From Puteibacter caeruleilacunae (lineage in GTDB: Bacteria > Bacteroidota > Bacteroidia > Bacteroidales > Prolixibacteraceae), in NCBI GenBank assembly GCA_005217565.1, contig SJCO01000012.1:124001-188000 (forward strand): a stretch of 64,000 bases of DNA, written 5' to 3'. Within the stretch, counting starts at the first letter, position 1, and every line of letters starts with the position of its first letter. This document shows, piece after piece, positions 56,774 through 64,000 of this stretch. A program made the position numbers and the translations under genes. The notes under the pieces are model-generated. The model worked only from the letters and a program-made list of their open reading frames with translations. It was not told where the DNA came from and ran no database searches.

Positions 56774-57196
56774 ATGAGTTTACAGGAAATAGAAAATGAA
56801 ATTGTAGAAGAGTTTTCAGTATTTGAAGACTGGATGGATAAGTATAGCTATCTAATTGAGTTAGGCAATGAATTGCCAGAGATAGATGCCAAGCACAAGA
56901 CCAATGAGAATCTTATTAGAGGTTGTCAGTCTCGTGTATGGTTAGTTGCAGATTTTCGTGAGGGCAAAGTATTTTTCGAAGGAGATAGTGATGCAATCAT
57001 TGTAAAAGGACTAGTAGCTTTAATGTTAAGAACCCTATCTGGTCGTACACCAGAAGAAATTATGAATGCAAAACTTGGATTCATCGATACAATTGGATTA
57101 AATCAACATTTATCACCTACCCGCTCAAACGGATTGGTTGCTATGATCAAACAAATGAAATTGTATGCTGTTGCATATAATAAAATTGCAAAGTAA
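56774..57196 (+). CDS. sufE: Cysteine desulfuration protein SufE
   Basis: SufE accepts persulfide sulfur from SufS and hands it to SufB. The 140-residue protein has the family core FEDWMDKYSYLIELGNELP, with the catalytic Cys in ENLIRGCQSRVWL and FIDTIGLNQHLSPTRSNGLVAMI toward the end. A longer frame starts at 56696, but the ATG at 56774 fits the family. It is separated from sufS by the methyltransferase gene and followed 14 bp later by a DUF59 gene. Confidence 0.95.
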   Translation: MSLQEIENEIVEEFSVFEDWMDKYSYLIELGNELPEIDAKHKTNENLIRGCQSRVWLVADFREGKVFFEGDSDAIIVKGLVALMLRTLSGRTPEEIMNAKLGFIDTIGLNQHLSPTRSNGLVAMIKQMKLYAVAYNKIAK

Positions 57197-57210
57197 GGGA
57201 GGAAATCGAT

Positions 57211-57516
57211 ATGCAAGAAAAAATAGATCAAATCATCGCGAACCTTAAGGAAGTATATGATCCTGAGATCCCTGTTAACATTTACGATCTTGGACTTATT
57301 TACAATGTTGATGTTGACGAGCAAGGAATTGCAACAGTCATCATGACACTAACGGCACCAGGTTGTCCGGTGGCAGATCAGCTAGTAATGGAGGTTAATG
57401 AAAGTGCAACAAAAGTAGAAGGAGTTGAAGCTGCCAATGTTGAGCTTACCTTTGAACCGCCTTGGGATAAGTCGATGATGAGTGAAGAAGCACGTTTAGA
57501 ACTTGGATTCTTTTAA
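57211..57516 (+). CDS. DUF59/MIP18-family Fe-S assembly factor (SufT-like)
   Basis: The 101-residue protein is a single DUF59 (MIP18, PaaD-like) domain: DPEIPVNIYDLGLIYNVDV, then the conserved TLTAPGCPVADQLVMEV with its Cys, and FEPPWDKSMMSEEARLELGFF. Relatives (SufT, CIA2) help mature Fe-S proteins. It sits 14 bp after sufE and is preceded by GGGAGGAAA, a Shine-Dalgarno-like sequence. The suf context supports the assignment. Confidence 0.93.
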   Translation: MQEKIDQIIANLKEVYDPEIPVNIYDLGLIYNVDVDEQGIATVIMTLTAPGCPVADQLVMEVNESATKVEGVEAANVELTFEPPWDKSMMSEEARLELGFF

Positions 57517-57524
57517 CAAATATC

Positions 57525-57556
57525 AGCCATCACTCATTGAATGATGGCTTTTTTAT
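57525..57556 (+). terminator. Terminator after the sufE-DUF59 genes
   Basis: AGCCATCA (57525-57532) pairs with TGATGGCT (57542-57549), followed by T residues. It lies just before the queG start, so the ATG at 57541 inside the hairpin is unlikely to be used. Confidence 0.8.
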
Positions 57557-57564
57557 TGACCACT

Positions 57565-58500
57565 ATGCAATCAACACAACAACATAATCACTCGTTAAAG
57601 ATCAAGCAAGCAGCTTTAAAGCTAGGTTTACAAGACTGTGGCATTGCCAAAGCGGACTTCCTCGAAGATGAGAAAAGCGCACTTGTAGATTGGTTGCAAA
57701 ACGATATGCATGGTGAGATGAGGTACATGGAAAATCATCTGGAGAAAAGACTTGATCCCCGTTTGCTTGTCGACAATGCAAGATCCGTGATCTCTGTACT
57801 GCTAAATTATTATCCACAAGACGTTCAGAACGAAAAAGACAATTATATCATTTCTAAATATGCATATGGTAAGGATTACCATTTTGTGCTCAAAGAGAAA
57901 TTAAATCTACTTCTCGAATACATCAACGAGCACATTGCACCAACAACAGGTCGAGCATTTGTTGATTCGGCTCCTGTACTGGATAGAGCCTGGGCCAAAC
58001 GCGCTGGTTTAGGATGGATCGGAAGAAACTCCAATTTGATATCAAGAAAGCATGGTTCATTCTTCTTTATAGGAGAGCTTATTATTGATCTGGATCTAGC
58101 CTATGATCATCCATTGGATAAAGATTATTGTGGTAATTGCAGCCGCTGCATAGAAGCTTGTCCAACCAATGCAATAATAGCAGACAAAGTAATTGATGCC
58201 CGAAAATGTATCTCTTATCAAACAATAGAATATCGGGGTGAATTATCTTCTTCACTACGCGAACAACTCAACAATAGAATATTTGGCTGTGATATCTGTC
58301 AGGATGTATGTCCCTGGAATCTGAAATCTCATCCACACGATGTTGAAGCATTTATTCCACATCCCGATCTTTTAAGATTTACAAAGTCTGACTGGAAAGC
58401 AATGGATCGAAATCAGTTCAATGAGATTTTTAGAAGATCAGCAGTAAAACGTACAAAGTACGATGGACTAAGACGAAACATAGATTTATTTGAGGAATAA
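57565..58500 (+). CDS. queG: Epoxyqueuosine reductase QueG
   Basis: QueG reduces epoxyqueuosine to queuosine in the anticodon of tRNAs, using cobalamin and two 4Fe-4S clusters. The 311-residue protein has the ligand motifs CGNCSRCIEACPTNAI and, later, CISYQTIEYRG with FGCDICQDVCPWN; the catalytic Asp context is in AFVDSAPVLDRAWAKRAGLGWIGRN. The ATG at 57565 is chosen over 57541, which overlaps the terminator. Being an Fe-S enzyme, it is a plausible client of the SUF system next door. Confidence 0.96.
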   Translation: MQSTQQHNHSLKIKQAALKLGLQDCGIAKADFLEDEKSALVDWLQNDMHGEMRYMENHLEKRLDPRLLVDNARSVISVLLNYYPQDVQNEKDNYIISKYAYGKDYHFVLKEKLNLLLEYINEHIAPTTGRAFVDSAPVLDRAWAKRAGLGWIGRNSNLISRKHGSFFFIGELIIDLDLAYDHPLDKDYCGNCSRCIEACPTNAIIADKVIDARKCISYQTIEYRGELSSSLREQLNNRIFGCDICQDVCPWNLKSHPHDVEAFIPHPDLLRFTKSDWKAMDRNQFNEIFRRSAVKRTKYDGLRRNIDLFEE

Positions 58501-58527
58501 AAAACCCCGGAAAATGTCCCGGGGTTT
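58500..58527 (-). terminator. Terminator after the acyl-CoA ligase gene
   Basis: AAACCCCGG (58502-58510) pairs with CCGGGGTTT (58519-58527); on the minus strand it runs into six T residues. It can also serve queG on the plus strand, with a shorter T run. Confidence 0.85.
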
Positions 58528-58532
58528 GTCAT

Positions 58533-60185
58533 TTATATAGCTTGTATTCCTTTCTCTTTTAGAAGCTCAACACTCCACTCCTTTAAGCGGTATTTTTGAA
58601 TTTTCCCACTCGCAGTCATTGGATACTCTTTCACAAAGAAAATATACTTAGGAATCTTATATCGGGCAATATTACCTCGACAGAATTCCTGTACATCCTC
58701 TTCATTTAATGTTGCTCCTTCTTTTAGTCGTATAAAGGCACCTACCTGTTCGCCATATTTAGGACTAGGTACTCCTGCAACCTCTACAGTTTCAACCTCA
58801 GGCATACGGTAAATGAAGTTTTCTATCTCTCGTGGATAAATATTCTCTCCTCCACGGATGATCATATCTTTAATACGTCCAGTTACTTTAAAGTAGCCAT
58901 GCTCGTCCATAACACCCAGGTCACCAGAATGCAACCAGCCATCCTTATCGATAACATTTGCAGTTGCCTCTTCCATTTTATAGTAGCCTTTCATTACATT
59001 GTAACCACGACAACAGATTTCGCCCTGTTCTCCTGGTTCACAGTCTCCTCCTGTTTCTGGATTTACAATTTTTGCCTCAACAAAAGGTAAAGCCTTTCCT
59101 ACGGTAGTAGCTCTAATTTCTGCAGAATCAAATGTTCTTGTGGCTGTAATACCAGGTGAAGCTTCAGTAAGTCCATAAACGATGATCACATCTTTCATGT
59201 TCATCTTCTCCATCACTTCTCTCATGGTTTCCACAGGACAAGGAGCCCCCGCCATGATACCAGTACGCAACGAAGATAAGTCGAACATATCAAACATCGG
59301 ATGATTCAATTCAGCAAGGAACATTGTAGGTACTCCATACAAAGCAGTACACTTTTCTTTCTGAACAGAAGCTAACACCATCAATGGATCAAAGTCCTCA
59401 ACCATAACCATTGTTCCACCTGCAGGAAGAATCGCACAAACTGCAAGAACACAGCCAAAACAATGGAATAAAGGCACACATACAAGTAATCGATCAGCTG
59501 CAGTATAATTCATACACTGACCAACCGTATTTCCATTATTCAGAATATTGTGGTGAGTAAGCATCACACCTTTAGGAAATCCAGTGGTTCCTGAGGTATA
59601 CTGCATATTCACGACATCATGACAATTAACTTTTAGTTTTGCTGATTCAAGTTCTACATCATCAACGTGACTTCCAAGAAGGATCAACTCAGCTGTATTA
59701 TACATTCCCCTGTGTTTCTCAGGACCAATGAATACAACATTCTTCAATGTAGGAAACTTCTCCGAATTTAATGAACCACGCTGTTGATTCTTCAACTCAG
59801 GAATAAGCTCAAAAAGCATATTTACATAGTCACTATCGCGATAACCATTTACAATACAGATGGTATGAAGATCAGCATTTTGGATCAAATACTCCAGCTC
59901 TGCCAGTTTATAGTTAGTATTCACTGTTACCAAAACAGCGCCAATCTTAGCAGTAGCAAACATAAAGGTCATCCAGTCGGGTACATTCTTTGCCCATACA
60001 CCAACCTTGTCACCTTTCTTTACTCCTGTATAAAGTAATCCTTTGGCAAGTTTATCAACGCGATCGTTGAATGTCTTATATGTGAAGCGAAGATCCCTAT
60101 CTGGATACACCATAAACTCCTGATCTGGGGTTTCGTAGGCATATTTCTCAAGGAATTCTCCTAATGTTTTATCATACAATTGCAT
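58533..60185 (-). CDS. AMP-binding acid--CoA ligase (long/medium-chain fatty acid type)
   Basis: Activates a carboxylic acid to its CoA ester through an acyl-adenylate. The 550-residue protein has [20 protein letters not shown] (ATP-binding loop), [48 protein letters not shown] (hinge) and the C-terminal catalytic Lys in [12 protein letters not shown]. The chain-length specificity cannot be read reliably. A ribosome binding site, GAAGGAGAGG, sits 3-12 bp upstream, unlike most genes here. It lies 24 bp after the XRE-cupin regulator, so the two are one operon. Confidence 0.92.
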   Translation of the reverse strand: MQLYDKTLGEFLEKYAYETPDQEFMVYPDRDLRFTYKTFNDRVDKLAKGLLYTGVKKGDKVGVWAKNVPDWMTFMFATAKIGAVLVTVNTNYKLAELEYLIQNADLHTICIVNGYRDSDYVNMLFELIPELKNQQRGSLNSEKFPTLKNVVFIGPEKHRGMYNTAELILLGSHVDDVELESAKLKVNCHDVVNMQYTSGTTGFPKGVMLTHHNILNNGNTVGQCMNYTAADRLLVCVPLFHCFGCVLAVCAILPAGGTMVMVEDFDPLMVLASVQKEKCTALYGVPTMFLAELNHPMFDMFDLSSLRTGIMAGAPCPVETMREVMEKMNMKDVIIVYGLTEASPGITATRTFDSAEIRATTVGKALPFVEAKIVNPETGGDCEPGEQGEICCRGYNVMKGYYKMEEATANVIDKDGWLHSGDLGVMDEHGYFKVTGRIKDMIIRGGENIYPREIENFIYRMPEVETVEVAGVPSPKYGEQVGAFIRLKEGATLNEEDVQEFCRGNIARYKIPKYIFFVKEYPMTASGKIQKYRLKEWSVELLKEKGIQAI

Positions 60186-60209
60186 AAATCCTCTCCTTCA
60201 ATATTTTGT

Positions 60210-60779
60210 TTAAACTGGAGCGTAAACTAATGCTAAAATCTTCGCTGGTTTATCATCACCAGCATGCACGTTATGCGAAACAATAGAATCATAATAGATG
60301 CTATCGCCTTTACCTAGTTTATAAACCTCTTTACCATAGTTGATTTCGATATTACCATCTAGAACAAAGATAAACTCCTCACCCTCATGAGATGAAAGTT
60401 TATAATCAGTGTCTTCTGAAGGCTCAATATCCACAATAAATGGTTCCATGTGTCTTCCCGATTTATCACTTGCTAATGCATAAAAATCGAGGTGTGCTCT
60501 CGCTTCACTTGCTCTGTTAGAAAAACTCATACTCTGCTTTTTTTCTCCAGCCCTACTCACTACAGGTCCCAGGTTTTCTGCATCATCCAGAAATGTTCCA
60601 AGACGTACTCCCAGTGTTCTGGCAATTTTAATTAGTGGTCCCAATGAAGGAACAACATTATTTTCTTCTATATTCTCAATTTGATCAACTCCTAAATCCG
60701 ATCTCTCGGCCAAATCCTCACGGGAGATTTGCTTCATTTCCCTGATTTGCTTAATCTTTGTACCTACTTTTTTTGCCAT
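60210..60779 (-). CDS. XRE-family regulator with C-terminal cupin domain
   Basis: The 189-residue protein has an N-terminal helix-turn-helix (residues 6-65: IREMKQISREDLAERSDLGVDQIENIEENN) and a C-terminal cupin sensor domain (about 110-187: SSHEGEEFIFVLDGNIEI, LGKGDSIYYDSIVSHNVHA). Such proteins sense a small ligand and repress adjacent metabolic genes; the neighbour is an acyl-CoA ligase, so a fatty-acid-like effector is possible. It is preceded by a perfect AAGGAGG Shine-Dalgarno five bases before the ATG. Confidence 0.9.
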   Translation of the reverse strand: MAKKVGTKIKQIREMKQISREDLAERSDLGVDQIENIEENNVVPSLGPLIKIARTLGVRLGTFLDDAENLGPVVSRAGEKKQSMSFSNRASEARAHLDFYALASDKSGRHMEPFIVDIEPSEDTDYKLSSHEGEEFIFVLDGNIEINYGKEVYKLGKGDSIYYDSIVSHNVHAGDDKPAKILALVYAPV

Positions 60780-60785
60780 AAAAAC

Positions 60786-60792
60786 CTCCTTT
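60786..60792 (-). promoter_or_regulatory. Strong Shine-Dalgarno site of the XRE-cupin gene
   Basis: AAGGAGG on the minus strand, five T residues before the ATG. Most genes in this window lack such a site, as is usual for Bacteroidota. Confidence 0.7.
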
Positions 60793-60856
60793 TTTTCACC
60801 TCGTCCTGGTAAAGTCTGATGACATTAATTTTTTGAATTTCTATTGCTGAAAGACA

Positions 60857-60864
60857 CAAATATA
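60857..60864 (-). promoter_or_regulatory. Putative -7 element of the XRE-cupin operon
   Basis: TATATTTG on the minus strand fits TAnnTTTG, 77 bp before the XRE start codon. The upstream -33 region has only TTATG, a partial match. Confidence 0.45.
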
Positions 60865-61226
60865 ACTTTCTTTAATGTGTCTTCATAATTTAAATGCCTC
60901 AAATATTTAACGATTAAAACCAATCTTAGCGATAAATTTACTATTCATCATTTTAAAGACTCCATCTTGATAAAACTTTCAGATTATTTAACATTGAAAT
61001 TCCAATCAATCTGCACAACATTCCGACAATTAGTAAGGTCAAATCTAAAAGAAGCTACAATTTTCGACAAAGCTTCAGTTTTGTCAATAGGAAACGTATA
61101 AAAACCACCAAATCAGGATTGAAGTAAAACGATATGCCGTATAACCTGATTTATGATATTTTTTTTATCCAGAAGAATTCTTTCATTTGTAACAACACAT
61201 GTGCAATATTTCAAAAAGACTAAACA
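60865..61226. other. Intergenic region between the divergent XRE-cupin operon and kbl
   Basis: AT-rich, no ORF of note. The only structure I see is an inverted repeat with 8-bp arms, AAATCAGG (61110-61117) and CCTGATTT (61145-61152), 75-117 bp before kbl. No convincing kbl promoter was found. Confidence 0.45.
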
Positions 61227-62414
61227 ATGTACGGAAAAATTAAAGAAGATCTACGTCAAGAGCTTGCTCAGCTTAAAGAACAAGGACTTTACAAAGAGGA
61301 GCGCATCATCACAACCTCTCAAAGTTCAGGTATTAAAGTTTCCACTGGAGAGTCAGTAATTAACTTTTGTGCTAATAATTACCTGGGACTAGCTAATCAC
61401 CCAGAAGTTGTAAAAGCTGCTCAGGATACAATGACTGATTGGGGATTTGGTCTATCTTCGGTACGTTTCATTTGTGGAACACAACAAATCCATAAAGACC
61501 TTGAGGAAAAAATGTCTAAGTTCTTAGGAACTGAAGATACAATTTTATATTGTGCTGCATTTGATGCTAACGGTGGAGTATTTGAACCTTTATTAGGACC
61601 TGATTCTGCAATTATCTCAGATGAGTTGAACCACGCTTCTATTATCGATGGAGTAAGACTATGTAAGGCTCGTCGTTACCGCTATAAGCACTCTGATATG
61701 GCAGAACTAGAAAACTGCTTGAAAGAATCTCAAGATGCAAAATACCGCATCATTGTTACTGATGGTGTTTTCTCAATGGACGGAGACATTGCCAAGCTAG
61801 ATACAATCTGTGATTTAGCAGAACAATACGATGCATTGGTAATGGTTGATGACTCTCACTCTACAGGTTACATTGGAGCTACAGGACGTGGTACTGCAGA
61901 GCACTGTGACGTATTAGGACGTGTTGATATCATCACTACTACATTTGGTAAAGCACTAGGTGGCGGTAATGGTGGATGTACATCAGGAAGAAAAGAAATC
62001 ATTGATATGTTACGTCAGCGCTCTCGTCCATACCTATTCTCAAACACATTGGCCCCAGCAACAGTAGGAGCTTCAATCAAGGTTTTGGATATGCTTACAG
62101 AGTCTTCTGATCTTAGAAATAAGACCATGGAGAATGCGACACGATTCAGAACAAAAATGGAGGCAGCAGGATTTGATTTGGTAGAAGGAGATACTGCAAT
62201 TGTTCCTGTAATGGTATACGATGCACCTTTAGCAGTTAAATTCGCTGATGAATTGCTACAAAAAGGTATCTATGTTATTGGATTTGTATATCCAGTAGTA
62301 CCAAAAGGAAAAGCAAGAATCCGAGTACAGCTTTCAGCTGCACACACTACTGCACAAATTGATCAGGCTGTTGAAGCCTTCACTGAAGTAGGAAAAGAAC
62401 TAGGAATAATCTAA
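61227..62414 (+). CDS. kbl: Glycine C-acetyltransferase (2-amino-3-ketobutyrate CoA ligase)
   Basis: It converts 2-amino-3-ketobutyrate and CoA to glycine and acetyl-CoA, the second step of threonine breakdown. The 395-residue PLP enzyme shows FCANNYLGLANHPEV, GFGLSSVRFICGTQQIHKDLE, SDELNHASIIDG, VMVDDSHSTGYIG and the PLP lysine in TTTFGKALGGGNGG. A related AONS-family enzyme (BioF, serine palmitoyltransferase) is the alternative, but the match to Kbl is close along its length. Threonine dehydrogenase is not in the window. It is monocistronic. Confidence 0.94.
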   Translation: MYGKIKEDLRQELAQLKEQGLYKEERIITTSQSSGIKVSTGESVINFCANNYLGLANHPEVVKAAQDTMTDWGFGLSSVRFICGTQQIHKDLEEKMSKFLGTEDTILYCAAFDANGGVFEPLLGPDSAIISDELNHASIIDGVRLCKARRYRYKHSDMAELENCLKESQDAKYRIIVTDGVFSMDGDIAKLDTICDLAEQYDALVMVDDSHSTGYIGATGRGTAEHCDVLGRVDIITTTFGKALGGGNGGCTSGRKEIIDMLRQRSRPYLFSNTLAPATVGASIKVLDMLTESSDLRNKTMENATRFRTKMEAAGFDLVEGDTAIVPVMVYDAPLAVKFADELLQKGIYVIGFVYPVVPKGKARIRVQLSAAHTTAQIDQAVEAFTEVGKELGII

Positions 62415-62436
62415 TATCATTCCACATAAATAAACG

Positions 62437-62468
62437 AAAGGTGATCGTGTTACGATCACCTTTTTTTT
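62437..62468 (+). terminator. Terminator after kbl
   Basis: A perfect 12-bp stem (AAAGGTGATCGT with ACGATCACCTTT), a 3-nt loop and a run of eleven T residues. Confidence 0.92.
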
Positions 62469-62599
62469 GTTTGATCCTTTCCCTTTCGCTCTATACATTC
62501 TCCGATCAACCCACCAATCAATTAGTTATCTGACAATTAACACACAATAAAATGAGCTTATTTCATTTTTTCGAACTTTAGGCTTTAAAATTCTATTGT

Positions 62600-62630
62600 T
62601 TTGTTATTTGGTTTTTTATTCTTACATTTG
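62600..62630 (+). promoter_or_regulatory. Consensus promoter upstream of a non-coding stretch
   Basis: TTTG (62600-62603), 19 nt, then TACATTTG (62623-62630): a full Bacteroidota promoter match. No ORF of useful length follows on the plus strand before the end of the gap at 62842. Confidence 0.7.
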
Positions 62631-62636
62631 CATAGA

Positions 62637-62773
62637 AGTTAAGCCTCTTTAATTATTTAAATAACAATACGGTAAGAGGTCTTGACATGATAATTTCAAC
62701 AATCAGGATTATTTTTCTTGATTGTTATTAAGATAGACATTCATTGAAAGAGAAAATACCTGCTTAGTTTTTT
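62637..62773 (+). ncRNA. Candidate small RNA (possibly 6S-like)
   Basis: This would be the transcript of the promoter at 62600-62630. It has a closing stem, TTAAGC (62639-62644) with GCTTAG (62762-62767), followed by six T residues. Inside lies GGTA (62671-62674) with TACC (62757-62760) and a central hairpin AACAATCA (62698-62705) with TGATTGTT (62719-62726). The 26-nt unpaired 5' side between the two outer stems recalls the bubble of 6S RNA. Only a 14-codon ORF (62687) occurs. The extents and fold are by eye; transcription could instead end at 62831. Confidence 0.4.
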
Positions 62774-62799
62774 CTTTCCATACGATTAGTAATAAAGAT

Positions 62800-62838
62800 A
62801 AAAAAAAGAAGGATGATGATTCCTTCTTTTTTTATTTC
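62800..62838. terminator. Bidirectional terminator before the saccharopine-dehydrogenase-family gene
   Basis: AAAAAGAAGGA (62803-62813) pairs with TCCTTCTTTTT (62821-62831), 7-nt loop, A run left and T run right. It ends the minus-strand gene that stops at 62843 and perhaps the upstream small RNA. Confidence 0.82.
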
Positions 62839-62842
62839 CATA

Positions 62843-64000
62843 TTATTCACTTTCTAAAAACAGTATACCGTAATCTTCGAGTTCTTTCAGGACCGGTTCA
62901 TAGATCTCTCTGGAAGTGGGAATATAAACACCTGACAATTTAATTTCTTCGGTCAGAATCATTTTTGCAGCAATAGCCAACGGTAAACCAACAGTCTTCG
63001 CCATTGCTGTATTTACCTTATCATCCCCCAGCACAATCAAAGAAGATGTCTTCTCCTTTATCTCCCCTGTATCCCTATCCTTATAGATAAACTTATGCCA
63101 CATGGCAATCATATCTTTGTCATCTGTACTTAACTGCCATTTCTTCTTTAATATATGCTCCAGAACCTGTGCAGGAGTCGCTTCCTTTAATCCAATCTTT
63201 GTTTTATCAAAAATACCCAACCATTTTAGTTTCTCTATTACATCCGAATCTTGGTCGATATGCAAATAATGGAACAGTTTCAGTTCAACTGAATCATGCT
63301 CATTGTAATATAGGAAGGAATTAATAAAATCACGATGTGTCATATTCTCAACTCCTGGCATCAAGTAAGTATCATCTGTGGCACCTAACTGTACGAACAC
63401 ATTCCACGCTCTACAAAAGCCAGGCCGTCGAAGCGTTCCCCTATAGATCGTTTTAACGCCTTCCAATCCATACTTTTCCAAATAGCTAAGCGAATCTCTG
63501 TTTGCATAACCTTCAAACCTACCATATCCCTCAATCTCTATCATTTCGGTTCTACGGAATAACCTATTATAGGGGATATATTTATATTTCCCCTCCTGCA
63601 AGAATTTCGCCGGACCACCCTGTCCTGCAATGACAACATTTCGTGGATTCCAGGTAAATTTATAATGCCAGGGATTATCATCAGATTCTGGAGCGATTAA
63701 GCCTCCGGTAAAAGACTCGAACTCCACCATCTCATGTCCTTGTTCTCTAATTTGATTAATTACCCGCATGGCAGACATGTGATCCAAACCTGGATCAACC
63801 CCCATTTCATTCAAAAAAAGTAGTCGTCGCTCTTTAGCCTCTTTCTCCAAAGCTCTTATTTCAGATGATTCATAAGATGCTGTGACCATACTCTTTGACA
63901 ACTCCACACAAGCACGCGCCACAATAGGATGAAAGCGAGCAGGTAGCAATGATATCACAAGATCAGCTTCTTCGATTTCCATCTTCAACTGATCCTCGTC
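62843..64000 (-). CDS. Saccharopine dehydrogenase family protein (partial, N-terminus off the right edge)
   Basis: The open frame continues through base 64000, so the start lies outside; 385 codons are visible. The end of the NAD-binding domain (ADLVISLLPARFHPIVARACVELSKSMVTASY) is followed by FLNEMGVDPGLDHMSAMRVINQI and the saccharopine reductase C-terminal domain (VEFESFTGGLIAPESDDNPWHYKFTWNPRNVV). The full-length family is about 430-450 residues. Related enzymes make saccharopine, carboxyspermidine or similar imine-reduction products, and the substrate here is undetermined. It ends at a shared terminator. Confidence 0.88.
   Translation of the reverse strand, partial: DEDQLKMEIEEADLVISLLPARFHPIVARACVELSKSMVTASYESSEIRALEKEAKERRLLFLNEMGVDPGLDHMSAMRVINQIREQGHEMVEFESFTGGLIAPESDDNPWHYKFTWNPRNVVIAGQGGPAKFLQEGKYKYIPYNRLFRRTEMIEIEGYGRFEGYANRDSLSYLEKYGLEGVKTIYRGTLRRPGFCRAWNVFVQLGATDDTYLMPGVENMTHRDFINSFLYYNEHDSVELKLFHYLHIDQDSDVIEKLKWLGIFDKTKIGLKEATPAQVLEHILKKKWQLSTDDKDMIAMWHKFIYKDRDTGEIKEKTSSLIVLGDDKVNTAMAKTVGLPLAIAAKMILTEEIKLSGVYIPTSREIYEPVLKELEDYGILFLESE

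Noticed and set aside
62687-62731. A 14-codon ORF inside the candidate small RNA
   Set aside because: Too short to support, with no ribosome binding site; it spans the central hairpin.

Overview
The window is ordinary chromosome from a member of the Bacteroidota, most likely a marine or anaerobic Marinilabiliales-type bacterium; the order is an inference. The phylum is supported by the type IX secretion protein SprA, the fused LpxC-FabZ gene, the tandem exbB/exbD/exbD set, an AT-rich sequence, sparse Shine-Dalgarno signals, and repeated promoters of the Bacteroidota form TTTG - about 19 nt - TAnnTTTG. I see no insertion sequence, prophage, integrase, CRISPR array or toxin-antitoxin locus.

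Layout. 1-6805 (minus): pdxA, ruvA and the first 1691 codons of sprA, which runs off the left edge. 6951-13410 (minus): leucyl aminopeptidase, a DUF4837 lipoprotein, tatA, and an envelope operon (M23 peptidase, dxr, rseP). 13976-14367: two initiator-tRNA genes inside a 229-bp direct duplication. 14623-15649: an SPFH membrane protein with a tiny ribbon-helix-helix gene. 15873-21761: alanine dehydrogenase, tsaE, gcvH, mntP, a DEAD-box helicase, dprA and a PH-domain membrane protein. 21912-25333 (plus): aroB-aroA, then arsR and arsC. 25389-31338 (minus): mnmA, a small lipoprotein, and tadA-deoD-M28 peptidase-transglutaminase. 31705-33459: aspS. 33580-35944 (minus): an ExbB/ExbD proton-channel operon. 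36013-38026: tRNA-Ser, asparaginase, tatD. 38233-40135: xanthine permease and xpt. 40315-45133 (minus): rimP-nusA-infB. 45795-49184 (plus): lpxD, lpxC-fabZ, lpxA. 49262-50308: thiL. 50447-58500 (plus): a SUF iron-sulfur cluster with an unrelated methyltransferase inside it, then queG. 58533-60779 (minus): an XRE-cupin regulator with an acyl-CoA ligase. 61227-62414: kbl. 62843-64000 (minus): a partial saccharopine-dehydrogenase-family gene.

How the parts work together. Housekeeping predominates: lipid A synthesis, isoprenoid, shikimate and vitamin B6 steps, iron-sulfur assembly feeding Fe-S enzymes such as QueG, translation factors with tRNA modification, and envelope machinery (SprA, Tat, ExbBD, RseP, M23).

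The unexplained material lies between genes. Two intergenic elements (13598-13703 and 45485-45581) share one design: two arms of 11-bp units facing each other in opposite orientation, with different unit sequences in each element. A consensus promoter at 62600-62630 drives a stretch with no real ORF that looks like a small RNA. The arsR promoter sits inside a 28-bp inverted repeat, and the rimP-nusA-infB leader carries a perfect 11-bp hairpin followed by a U-rich run. These were read by eye; nothing was folded, aligned or searched.
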